36,928 nt of DNA, taken from Salinivirgaceae bacterium. GTDB lineage: Bacteria > Bacteroidota > Bacteroidia > Bacteroidales > SZUA-534. The number at the start of each line of letters is the position of its first letter. Positions within the stretch are counted from its first letter, which is position 1. Below, piece after piece: positions 26,989 through 34,660 of this stretch. Below the pieces are notes generated by a model, which had not been told where the DNA came from, did not search any database, and saw only the letters and a list, made by a program, of their open reading frames with translations. The stretch is from assembly GCA_017557605.1 (NCBI GenBank), contig JAFYYJ010000030.1, positions 1 through 36,928 on the forward strand, in the 5' to 3' direction. The position numbers were made by a program, and so were the translations under genes.

Positions 26989-27435
26989 ATGAAGACAAAA
27001 AATAAGATTCGCGAGGCTGCACTCATCGACCGCAAGACCATAACGGTGCGGTTCAGTGAGGTTGACTCTATGAAGGTGGTTTGGCACGGCGAGTATATCC
27101 GTTATTTTGAAGACGGCCGCGAATCGTTCGGTAAGCATTATGACGGATTGAAATACATCGATATTTATGACAGCGGCTACATGGCGCCGATGGTTGAACT
27201 GAACTGCCAGTATAAACAGTCGCTTACTTTCGGTGAGGAGGCCATTGTGGAGACGCGTTACATTCCAACATCGGCTGCTAAAATAATGTTCGACTACACC
27301 ATTTACCGCGCATCCGACAATGCGGTGGTGGCAACCGGCAGCTCGACACAGGTTTTCATCAACGGTCAGACACGTGAGTTGGAGCTTAACTCTCCTCAGT
27401 TTTATTTGGATTGGAAGCAACGATGGATAAAATGA
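26989..27435 (+). CDS. 4HBT-family acyl thioesterase
   Basis: This encodes 148 residues from the ATG at 26989; a TTG six bases upstream is less likely. A hotdog thioesterase of the YbgC/4HBT kind is indicated by VRFSEVDSMKVVWHGEYIRYFEDGRE, with the catalytic Asp at 26 in the place of the DTD motif. It would release or transfer acyl chains from the acyl carrier protein. Its stop overlaps the next ATG (ATGA), so translation of the ketosynthase is likely coupled. Thioesterases of this kind also occur in aryl-polyene clusters. Confidence 0.82.
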   Translation: MKTKNKIREAALIDRKTITVRFSEVDSMKVVWHGEYIRYFEDGRESFGKHYDGLKYIDIYDSGYMAPMVELNCQYKQSLTFGEEAIVETRYIPTSAAKIMFDYTIYRASDNAVVATGSSTQVFINGQTRELELNSPQFYLDWKQRWIK

Positions 27436-29165
27436 ACATTTACATAACGGCCGATTCTATTGTCACTCCGCTCGGGTTCAATTCGCAGGAGAATATTGCC
27501 GCGCTCTGTTCCTACCATTCGGCAGTTATGGAGCATAAGACATCGACTGTGGCCGACGCGCCCATAACGGCGTCAATCTTTGTCGACCATAAAATCAGGC
27601 TTCAGTCGAAGACGATGGACATCGAGTCGCAGTATACCAAGTTTGAGAGGCTTGTGATAATGGCCATTACCGATGTCTTGGACCAGACGCACATCGACAT
27701 TGCCGACAACTCCGTAGGTATTGTCATAGCTACAGCCAAAGGCAACATCGACCTGCTCGACTACACTGCCGAGTCGATGGACGGGCGCATCACCATATGG
27801 AAATCGGGTGACCGCATAGCCAAGTATTTCAAGGCCGCCAACCGACCGATTGTGGTGTCGAACGCCTGCATTTCAGGATTGTCGGCAATGATAGTGGGCA
27901 AGCGGCTTATCGAGGCTGGCGTTTACTCAAACGTGATTGTGGCCGGTTGCGACGTGCTGTCGCATTTTGTCACCAGCGGATTCAAGTCGTTCAAGTCGTT
28001 GAGCTCGAAACGGTGTGTTCCATTCGACGCATCGCGCGACGGGCTCAATCTGGGCGAGGCCGCCGGAGCTGTCATCCTGTCGACCGACAACACTGACAAC
28101 AGCATATTGCTTGCCGGCGGCGCTATTAGCAACGATGCCAACCACATATCGGGACCGTCGCGCACGGGTTACGAGCTGAATCTGGCTATCCGTGGAGCTA
28201 TGGACGAGGCCTGCGTCAAAAAGTCGGACATCAGTTTTGTCGATATGCACGGAACGGCAACCGCTTACAATGACGAGATGGAGTCGAAGGCCGTAACGCT
28301 TGCCGAACTTCAGGACAAACCTGTGCAGAGCCTGAAGCCTTATTTCGGCCACACGCTTGGCGCGTCTGGATTGATTGAGGCCATTGTCTGCATGCACGAG
28401 TTGCGTATTGGCACGCTCTTTGGCACCATGGGATTCCAAAAACTTGGTGTTCCAATGCCCATAAAAGTCTCGCCGACGCACAAAACAATGAAGATGCGGA
28501 GCTGCGTTAAGACAGCTTCGGGCTTTGGAGGGTGCAACGCGGCTGTTGTGCTGTCGCTGTCCGAGTACGCAAAAAAGAGCCGCCCGGAGCCGCAAAACAT
28601 CACAATGAGGTCGATTTGCACTATTTCTGTTGTCGATGCGCATGTCAAACGTGGCAACAAAACCATTTTCTCGTCGAAAGACACCGAGTTCAATGTTTTT
28701 ATCCGCGAGGCTTTCAAAAAACTTGGCGACGAGAACATGAAATTCTACAAGATGGATAATCTTTGCAAGTTGGGATACGTTACGGCGGGTTATCTGCTTC
28801 GCGATTTCAAGTACGAGCCGGAGGAGATAGGCATAATAATGTCGAACGCAGCGGGCTCGCTCGACACCGACATTGAGCATCAGCGCAACATTGGCGAAAA
28901 CGGCGATGCAATGGCAAGCCCGGCGGTTTTTGTCTACACGCTGCCCAATGTCGTAATAGGCGAGATATGCATCCGCTACCAGATAAAAGGCGAGAACACC
29001 TTCTTTATCAGCGAAGGGCACGATAGCGAGAAGGTATTGAAATATGTGCAAATGGCCGTTAGCGAGGCCAATCTGCATTACTGCATTGTCGGTTGGTGCG
29101 AGCTGCTGGGCACACGCTACAGGTCGTCATTCAGCCTGTTGGAGAATATGAATTACGTCAAATAA
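27432..29165 (+). CDS. Beta-ketoacyl synthase fused to a non-catalytic ketosynthase-like half domain
   Basis: This encodes 577 residues from the ATG at 27432, which overlaps the thioesterase stop by 4 bases; ATG 27423 is an alternative. Residues 1-380 form a full KAS domain with the catalytic triad: Cys146 (SNACISGL), His273 (MHGTATAYND) and His307 (FGHTLGASG). After a linker, residues about 395-577 resemble the first half of another ketosynthase: EIGIIMSNAAGSLDTDIEHQ, SPAVFVYTLPNVVIGEICIRYQIKG. The nucleophile position there reads FISEGHDSE, with no Cys. KAS enzymes extend acyl-ACP by two carbons. The extra half may set chain length or hold a partner. Confidence 0.85.
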   Translation: MNIYITADSIVTPLGFNSQENIAALCSYHSAVMEHKTSTVADAPITASIFVDHKIRLQSKTMDIESQYTKFERLVIMAITDVLDQTHIDIADNSVGIVIATAKGNIDLLDYTAESMDGRITIWKSGDRIAKYFKAANRPIVVSNACISGLSAMIVGKRLIEAGVYSNVIVAGCDVLSHFVTSGFKSFKSLSSKRCVPFDASRDGLNLGEAAGAVILSTDNTDNSILLAGGAISNDANHISGPSRTGYELNLAIRGAMDEACVKKSDISFVDMHGTATAYNDEMESKAVTLAELQDKPVQSLKPYFGHTLGASGLIEAIVCMHELRIGTLFGTMGFQKLGVPMPIKVSPTHKTMKMRSCVKTASGFGGCNAAVVLSLSEYAKKSRPEPQNITMRSICTISVVDAHVKRGNKTIFSSKDTEFNVFIREAFKKLGDENMKFYKMDNLCKLGYVTAGYLLRDFKYEPEEIGIIMSNAAGSLDTDIEHQRNIGENGDAMASPAVFVYTLPNVVIGEICIRYQIKGENTFFISEGHDSEKVLKYVQMAVSEANLHYCIVGWCELLGTRYRSSFSLLENMNYVK

Positions 29166-29174
29166 GATAAAGCA

Positions 29175-29432
29175 ATGGAAGAACTTATCGAAAAACTGAA
29201 AGGCGAACTTATTGCCGAACTGAATCTTGAGGAAATCAAACCTGCCGACATCGATGCCGAAGCACCGCTTTTTGGCGACGGCGGTCTGGGTTTGGACTCT
29301 ATCGACGCGCTTGAAATAATCTTGATTCTGGAGCGCAACTACGGAATCAAAATCGACAATCCGGCGCAAGGAAAAGAGATTTTCTATTCGGTGAAAACTT
29401 TGGCCGAGTACATTACAGCTCATCAGAAATAG
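29175..29432 (+). CDS. Acyl carrier protein
   Basis: This encodes 85 residues. The phosphopantetheine attachment Ser42 lies in LGLDSIDALEI, followed by the four-helix pattern of ACPs. The chain is acidic throughout. The segment FGDGGLGLDSIDALEIILILE is typical of ACPs in Bacteroidota polyene and flexirubin clusters rather than of housekeeping AcpP, which usually has LGADSLD. It carries the growing acyl chain between the ketosynthases and the dehydratase encoded around it. The gene lies 9 bases after one ketosynthase and directly abuts the next. No phosphopantetheinyl transferase is encoded in the window. Confidence 0.93.
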   Translation: MEELIEKLKGELIAELNLEEIKPADIDAEAPLFGDGGLGLDSIDALEIILILERNYGIKIDNPAQGKEIFYSVKTLAEYITAHQK

Positions 29433-30620
29433 ATGCGGATAGCCGTAACAGGACTGGGTGCGGTGTCGGGCATCGGGCTCAATGTTGAAGAGAACATTGA
29501 CGCCTTGAGGCGGAAACGGCACGGAATGGAAAAACCGCGATTTTTCCAGACCAACCTTGATGTGCCTGTTTCGGAAGTGAAGAAATCAGACACTGAACTT
29601 AAGCATCTGCTTGGTGTTGAGCCTGATAAAACGATTTCGCGCACGGCTTTGCTTGGAATGTTGGCGGCGCGGGAGGCTTTGTCCGACTCGCAAATCGACG
29701 CCAAAGCAATGCGTGTAGGGCTCATATCATCGACATCAGTTGGCGGAATGGACCTGAGCGAGGTGTTTTACAACGATTTCCGTACAGACCATAGTCGCGG
29801 ACGCTTGCGAATGGTGAGTCAGCACGACTGCGGCGCTAGCACCGAATTTATTGCCAACCAACTGGGAATCACTGGTTTTACAACAACCATTAGCACGGCA
29901 TGTTCGTCGGCGGGCAATGCCATTATGCTTGGTGCCCGAATGCTGAAACACAATATGTTGGATGCGGTAATTGTTGGCGGCACCGATTCGCTTTGCAAGT
30001 TCACGCTCAATGGCTTCAACTCGCTGATGATTTTAGACAAGGAGCACTGTCGCCCGTTCGACGCCACACGCGCCGGACTAAATCTGGGCGAGGGAGCTGG
30101 ATATATTGTGCTGCAAAGTGCCGAAACGGCGCGGCGCAAGCCTTATTGTTTGCTCATTGGTTACGCCAATGCCAACGATGCTTATCATCAGACCGGCTGT
30201 TCTCCTGAGGGTAACGGTGCCTTCAAATCGATGAGTGAGGCAATAGCAATGAGCGGAGTGAAGCCGGAAGAAATTGACTACATTAATGTTCATGGAACCG
30301 GCACACCCAATAACGACCTGTCGGAAGGAATGGCTTTGAAGCGCATTTTCGGCGACAAGGTGCCTCCATTTAGTTCGGTAAAGGCGTTCATTGGTCACAC
30401 GCTTGGCGCGTCGGAGGGCATTGAGGCCGTTTATTCGGCATTGTCGGTGAGCCGCGGGTTCATCTATCCTAATCTGAATTTTAAATCGCCGGCTCCCGAG
30501 ACGCAATTGGTGCCAGAAACCGAATTCAGCGAAGGAAACAACATCCGCAATGTGCTGTCGAACGCTTTTGGTTTCGGCGGCAACGATACCACACTGCTTT
30601 TCTCGAAATTTGAAGAATAA
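29433..30620 (+). CDS. Beta-ketoacyl-ACP synthase (FabF-like), complete active site
   Basis: This encodes 395 residues, normal for KAS II. It performs decarboxylative condensation of malonyl-ACP with acyl-ACP. The triad is complete: Cys157 (STACSSAGNA), His287 (VHGTGTPNND) and His322 (GHTLGASEGIE). The ending FGFGGNDTTLLF is the family's C-terminal loop. The ATG follows the ACP stop codon directly, so the two are translated together. The next gene encodes a ketosynthase-like protein without an active site, suggesting a KAS/chain-length-factor heterodimer like those of aryl-polyene and type II polyketide systems. Confidence 0.93.
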   Translation: MRIAVTGLGAVSGIGLNVEENIDALRRKRHGMEKPRFFQTNLDVPVSEVKKSDTELKHLLGVEPDKTISRTALLGMLAAREALSDSQIDAKAMRVGLISSTSVGGMDLSEVFYNDFRTDHSRGRLRMVSQHDCGASTEFIANQLGITGFTTTISTACSSAGNAIMLGARMLKHNMLDAVIVGGTDSLCKFTLNGFNSLMILDKEHCRPFDATRAGLNLGEGAGYIVLQSAETARRKPYCLLIGYANANDAYHQTGCSPEGNGAFKSMSEAIAMSGVKPEEIDYINVHGTGTPNNDLSEGMALKRIFGDKVPPFSSVKAFIGHTLGASEGIEAVYSALSVSRGFIYPNLNFKSPAPETQLVPETEFSEGNNIRNVLSNAFGFGGNDTTLLFSKFEE

Positions 30621-30632
30621 AACGTGACACAG

Positions 30633-31511
30633 ATGCAACCGGTTTTTATCATCAACAGTAGTTCAATAGCATCCGACGGAACGGTTGCCGGGCTTACAAT
30701 GCCAGCCGTCGAACCTGATTACAAGGAAATAATAACCGATGCCACACTGCGCCGCCGTATGAGCCGCTTTGTGAAAATGGGTGTTGCCTGCGGACTCGAG
30801 TGTCTTGGGCAAACATCTGATATTGATGCTGTTATAACCGCTACCGGACTAGGTTGTCTGTCCGATACCGAGAAGTTTATAGAGTCGATAGTGGTAAATA
30901 ACGAGCGGCTGCTCAACCCCACGCCGTTCATCCAATCGACATTCAACACTGTTGGCGGACAGTTGGCTCTGCTCAAGGGAATACACTCATACAATGTTAC
31001 TTACGTTCATCGCGGACTGAGTTTTGAGAGCGCGCTGATTGACGCTGCGCTGCAGGTGGCCGACGGAGCGCGCAATGTGCTTGTCGGCGCAATTGATGAG
31101 ATAACTGTTGCCTCAACCGATGCGCAACGGCGTATGGGATTGCTCAAGAATTATCCGCTTGGCGAAGGCTCGCAGTTTTTTATGCTTGCCGCCAAAGCTG
31201 ATGCCGCACCGGCTGTTTGTGATGTTGAAACGCATACTGGATTAATTAATAGCGAGTTCGCTGCGGTTATTGAAAGTTTTGTTCAAAGGAATAATCTGCG
31301 TCTTGATGATATTGATTGCGTTTTGAGTGGTAGCTCCGTGGCCGAAAAAATGTTTGGCGACAAGACTGTTGATTTCAAAAAGCAGTGCGGCGAGTATCAG
31401 ACGGCAACGGCCTTCGCCCTGTGGAAAGCGACGCAGATGAATTGCGCCAACGTGCTTATAGTCAATCAGTATCAGCAAATCAATCAATCGCTTATTCTTG
31501 TTAGAAGATGA
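30633..31511 (+). CDS. Non-catalytic ketosynthase-like protein (chain-length-factor type)
   Basis: This encodes 292 residues from the ATG at 30633; a GTG at 30624 is possible. The thiolase-like fold is recognisable: DIDAVITATGLGCLSDTEKF, NPTPFIQSTFNTVGGQLALL, and RNVLVGAIDEIT. All catalytic positions are lost. The STAC nucleophile loop reads YVHRGLSFESAL, and the HGTGT and GHTLG motifs have no equivalents (CVLSGSSVAEKM and CGEYQTATAFAL lie in their places). It is about 100 residues shorter than a ketosynthase. Such dead partners set chain length in type II polyketide and aryl-polyene synthases. Its neighbour FabF-like protein is the likely partner. Confidence 0.78.
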   Translation: MQPVFIINSSSIASDGTVAGLTMPAVEPDYKEIITDATLRRRMSRFVKMGVACGLECLGQTSDIDAVITATGLGCLSDTEKFIESIVVNNERLLNPTPFIQSTFNTVGGQLALLKGIHSYNVTYVHRGLSFESALIDAALQVADGARNVLVGAIDEITVASTDAQRRMGLLKNYPLGEGSQFFMLAAKADAAPAVCDVETHTGLINSEFAAVIESFVQRNNLRLDDIDCVLSGSSVAEKMFGDKTVDFKKQCGEYQTATAFALWKATQMNCANVLIVNQYQQINQSLILVRR

Positions 31512-32170
31512 TTGTTGCACTGGCAATTGCAATATTGTTAGGTTTCTTGTTTTACGCGTCGTACAGCATAAAATCGCAGGTTTATGTGCGGGCGTTGTGC
31601 CGCGTGAATATGCAGGAAAAAGTTGTGTATCTGACCTTTGACGATGCTCCGGATGCTGTTCAGACTCCAAAGGTTCTCGATGTTCTGAAGCGGAATGGCA
31701 TAAAGGCTGCTTTTTTTTGCATTGGCAGCCGCGTTGCCGGTTGCGAGTCAATTGTGAAGCGTATTGCCGATGACGGACATTTAATAGGAAATCATAGTTA
31801 TAGCCATAAAAACACGTTTCCGATTTTGAGCCGCCGCAAGATGATTGCCGACATTGAGTGTTGCCAGTCGGAATTGAGGCGAGCAACAGGTGCCGATACT
31901 CCATTTTTCCGCCCTCCATTTGGTGTTACAAACCCACGGGTGGCACACGCAGTCAGGAAACTTAACTTGAAAGTAATTGGTTGGAGCATACGTACTTATG
32001 ACACCAATCAGCCACCAATTGAAAAAGTTTTGCGACGCATACGGCGGCAGCTGAAAAATGGCTCAATAATACTTTTGCACGACGGCATCAGCGGCAGCGA
32101 AACATTGCTGCAGGCCGTTATCGACACAATAAGGAGCGAGGGTTATTCGTTTGGAGAATTAAAATTTTAA
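31508..32170 (+). CDS. NodB-type polysaccharide deacetylase, membrane anchored
   Basis: This encodes 220 residues. It starts within the previous gene's stop (ATGA overlap). The N-terminus (VALAIAILLGFLFYASYS) is a membrane anchor without a clear cleavage site. The NodB motifs are present: TFDDAPD (Asp45, Asp46), HSYSH (His96, His100), RPPFG (135-139) and LLHDG (189-193). This is a metal-dependent enzyme that removes N- or O-acetyl groups from glycans, or acyl groups from related amides. Proteins of this family are found in some flexirubin and lipid clusters. Motif 1 has Ala in place of the usual Gly (TFDDGPD), which should not stop metal binding. Confidence 0.88.
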   Translation: MIVALAIAILLGFLFYASYSIKSQVYVRALCRVNMQEKVVYLTFDDAPDAVQTPKVLDVLKRNGIKAAFFCIGSRVAGCESIVKRIADDGHLIGNHSYSHKNTFPILSRRKMIADIECCQSELRRATGADTPFFRPPFGVTNPRVAHAVRKLNLKVIGWSIRTYDTNQPPIEKVLRRIRRQLKNGSIILLHDGISGSETLLQAVIDTIRSEGYSFGELKF

Positions 32171-32181
32171 AAATCAGCATA

Positions 32182-32811
32182 ATGAAACGTTTTTTGATAA
32201 TCATCGCCGTTTGCGTTTCGGCTAGTCCGCTTTTCGCGCAAATGCACCCCATAACCGACCTTGCCGATTTTGAGAACCGCTTGAAAACCAGCGTGTCGGC
32301 TTTGAAAACAATCGAAAGCGATTTTGAGCAGATTAAGCACCTCGATATGTTTGACGAGGATGTGCGCTCAACCGGGAAATTTGCATACATGACTGAGAAC
32401 AAAATTTATATGCATTATGCCAAGCCGCTTGATTATCTGGTTGTTATAAACGACGGCAAACTGAAAATGGTGTCGGACGGCAAAAAGAGCATTGTGGCTC
32501 TGAACACCAACAAGATGATGTCAGGAATGCAAGATATGATAACTGCCTGCATGGTTGGCGATTTGAATCGCATGAAAGACGGATACAACATTGATTATCA
32601 GGAAAATGAAAAATACTATCAGGTTACTATAACTCCGAAAAGCCAGACAGTCCGCGACTATGTGGCCAAAATCCGCCTTTTGCTCAGCAAAGCAAATATG
32701 TCGGTGAGCGAGTTGTATATGTTTGAAAATGAAGACGATTACACAAGATACATTTTCAGCAACCAGCGGTTCAATCAGCTTAAAGACAATGGCATCTTCA
32801 GTGTTCAATAA
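32182..32811 (+). CDS. LolA-like outer-membrane lipid/lipoprotein carrier
   Basis: This encodes 209 residues. The signal peptide MKRFLIIIAVCVSASPLFAQ is followed by a LolA-like fold: TIESDFEQIKHLDMFDEDVRSTGKFAYMTENKIYMHYAKPLDYLVVINDGKLKMV. LolA proteins carry lipophilic molecules across the periplasm in a half-barrel. Family members encoded in aryl-polyene clusters are thought to move the product lipid to the outer membrane rather than lipoproteins. It is placed 11 bases after the deacetylase gene and overlaps the next gene by 23 bases. Confidence 0.82.
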   Translation: MKRFLIIIAVCVSASPLFAQMHPITDLADFENRLKTSVSALKTIESDFEQIKHLDMFDEDVRSTGKFAYMTENKIYMHYAKPLDYLVVINDGKLKMVSDGKKSIVALNTNKMMSGMQDMITACMVGDLNRMKDGYNIDYQENEKYYQVTITPKSQTVRDYVAKIRLLLSKANMSVSELYMFENEDDYTRYIFSNQRFNQLKDNGIFSVQ

Positions 32812-33289
32812 GGCGATTCTGATTCTAATAGTTTGTTTTTCAGCCGTTTGCACTTCGGCACAACCTGTTTTTACTCCTAACAAAACCGACAAATACAACA
32901 TTCAGATTGATGCCCGAGGCAGTCACTTAAGTGGAATGCTGATTGCCCGGCCGACAAATAACGGTCCGCGCGCGGTTGTGGCTTCATACATCGGCCTGAC
33001 GCTTTTCGACTACACACTGACAGCCGACTCGCTGCGCGTGAACAGCAGTGTGGCTCCGCTGCGCCGTAAAAAGCTGGAGCAGCTGCTCGACAACGATTTG
33101 CGCATCATCTTTGTTGACGAAAATCGTGCCAGACTTAAGAGTCAGACAGCCACAATGCGCCGTCGAAAAAGCGGACATCTATTCAGCAAAACCGTGGTTT
33201 TGATTAATACCGACGCTGGTCAAAATGTTGAAACAGTAACAATAAAGCATCCGTTGATAAGATTGAAGATAAGCATCGGCAAACTTTGA
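32789..33289 (+). CDS. Small secreted protein, perhaps DUF3261-like
   Basis: This encodes 166 residues from the ATG at 32789, inside the end of the LolA-like gene; this start gives a clean signal peptide (MASSVFNKAILILIVCFSAVCTSAQ). The mature part is beta-rich: DKYNIQIDARGSHLSGMLIARP, then AVVASYIGLTLFDYTLTADSL. This pattern is reminiscent of DUF3261, a small envelope protein found beside LolA in aryl-polyene clusters, but the match is by eye and weak. No catalytic motif is visible. The basic C-terminal half (MRRRKSGHLFSK) may interact with lipid headgroups. Confidence 0.6.
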   Translation: MASSVFNKAILILIVCFSAVCTSAQPVFTPNKTDKYNIQIDARGSHLSGMLIARPTNNGPRAVVASYIGLTLFDYTLTADSLRVNSSVAPLRRKKLEQLLDNDLRIIFVDENRARLKSQTATMRRRKSGHLFSKTVVLINTDAGQNVETVTIKHPLIRLKISIGKL

Positions 33290-33337
33290 AATCTAAAACT
33301 TATAACCCAAAACTCTAAAAGTTATAACTTAAAAACC

Positions 33338-33345
33338 TATCTTTA
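33338..33345 (+). promoter_or_regulatory. Possible internal promoter before the amidohydrolase-like gene
   Basis: TATCTTTA differs from TAnnTTTG in the last base and lies 19 bases before the ATG, in the only sizeable gap (75 bases) inside the operon. A short inverted repeat (TTATAAC and GTTATAA) lies just upstream. Confidence 0.3.
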
Positions 33346-33364
33346 CCCGATTAATGTTACTTCT

Positions 33365-34648
33365 ATGAAGAGATTTTACTTTCTGATAGCAATTGCGGCA
33401 ATGTTAGTCGGGTGCCAGCATAGGGAGCATGCCGATTTGATAATACATAATGCCAAGATTTATTCTGTTAATGACAATTTTTCTGTAATGCAGAGTGCGG
33501 CTATCCGCGACGGGCGGTTTGTAGCAGTCAGCTCCGACGCCATTATCAAAGCGCGTTTTTATTCCGACAATGTTGTTGACATGGAGGGCAAATATGTGTT
33601 CCCGGCTTTTATCGACTCGCGCTCGCATTTTTTTGAGTATGCCAATTCGCTAATCGACAGCACTCAGTTACAACTTTCGGTGTCAGACCTTTTGAAAAAG
33701 GCCGAAAAGAACTATTTTTCAATGGGTATAACCACAGTTACCGATTTCGGGACTTCATATAGCAATGTCAGACTTATTGATAGTCTGCAACAAAAAGGCG
33801 AATTGCAGATTTCTTTTTATGCTGTTCTGGAGCCGTCGGCAGAGAATATCAACCACTATATCAGCAAGATGCCGTATCATACCGACAAGTTGAAAGTGGT
33901 TTCGGTGGGCGTGGACCTCGATGGCAGCCTTGCTGACCAGAAGGCGGTTCTTGAATCATCGTATTCCGACAGCACCAATGGCAGTTTGCTGGTGAGTGCC
34001 GACAGCCTTCTCCGCATTTGCCGCATGGCTTACGACAATGGATTCCAGATGTGTGTTGGCTGTGTGGGTGATTCTGCGGCGCGTGTGGCATTAAACACGT
34101 TTGCCGACATACTTCCCCGTGAAAACGATGCCCGTTGGCGTGTTGAGAATCTGCAAGTGACTAGTATACGCGATTTGCGCTTCTTTTCGCAATACAAACT
34201 CTTGCCGCTGGTGATACCTGCAAAATATGAAAGTTCGCGCGAGCGGTTGCCGGAGATTCTGTCCAGAAGGCAGCTGAGAAGAACCTACGCGTGGAGAAGA
34301 ATACTCGGACAGAATCAGGGCATTTTGTGCGGCATAGACGCTCCATACGAGCCTCTCAATCCAACGCTGACAATGTACTCGGCAATGCGGCAGGACAAGC
34401 GGGCTGTGCGCAACAAACAGGGGCAGGAGATGACCTCGGTTCAGGCTTTGAAGTCGATGACAATATGGGCGGCTTTTGCGCAGTTTGACGAGAAAACCAA
34501 GGGAAGTATTGAGGTTGGCAAAAACGCTGATTTCATCGTTACAAACGAGAATCTTACCACAATATACAAACCGAATCTGCCCGAAGTGAAAATTGTCAGC
34601 ACGTATTTGTGCGGGCAAAAAGTTTACGATTCAACAGAGGGCGAGTAA
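33365..34648 (+). CDS. Amidohydrolase-family (YtcJ-like) lipoprotein, metal ligands lost
   Basis: This encodes 427 residues with a lipobox (MLVGC, Cys17). The overall plan is that of amidohydrolase-3/YtcJ proteins: ADLIIHNAKIYSVND at the start, MEGKYVFPAFIDSRSHFFEYA, GITTVTDFG, DLDGSLADQKAVL, CGIDAPYEPLNPTLTMYSAM and SIEVGKNADFIV at the end. The metal-binding positions are altered. HxH is RSH (Arg86, His88), HAIGD is GCVGD (232-236), IEHAQ is VENLQ (Asn262) and the GSDAP motif is GIDAP, although Asp325 remains. The protein is therefore probably not a hydrolase and may bind a ligand in the old active-site pocket. It is lipid-anchored and co-oriented with the acyl-chain operon. Confidence 0.82.
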   Translation: MKRFYFLIAIAAMLVGCQHREHADLIIHNAKIYSVNDNFSVMQSAAIRDGRFVAVSSDAIIKARFYSDNVVDMEGKYVFPAFIDSRSHFFEYANSLIDSTQLQLSVSDLLKKAEKNYFSMGITTVTDFGTSYSNVRLIDSLQQKGELQISFYAVLEPSAENINHYISKMPYHTDKLKVVSVGVDLDGSLADQKAVLESSYSDSTNGSLLVSADSLLRICRMAYDNGFQMCVGCVGDSAARVALNTFADILPRENDARWRVENLQVTSIRDLRFFSQYKLLPLVIPAKYESSRERLPEILSRRQLRRTYAWRRILGQNQGILCGIDAPYEPLNPTLTMYSAMRQDKRAVRNKQGQEMTSVQALKSMTIWAAFAQFDEKTKGSIEVGKNADFIVTNENLTTIYKPNLPEVKIVSTYLCGQKVYDSTEGE

Positions 34649-34660
34649 AATCAGTCGGCC

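Noticed and set aside
27927..29078. Open frame of 383 codons on the minus strand
   Set aside because: It is antisense to the ketosynthase fusion gene and has no family resemblance; codon bias explains it.
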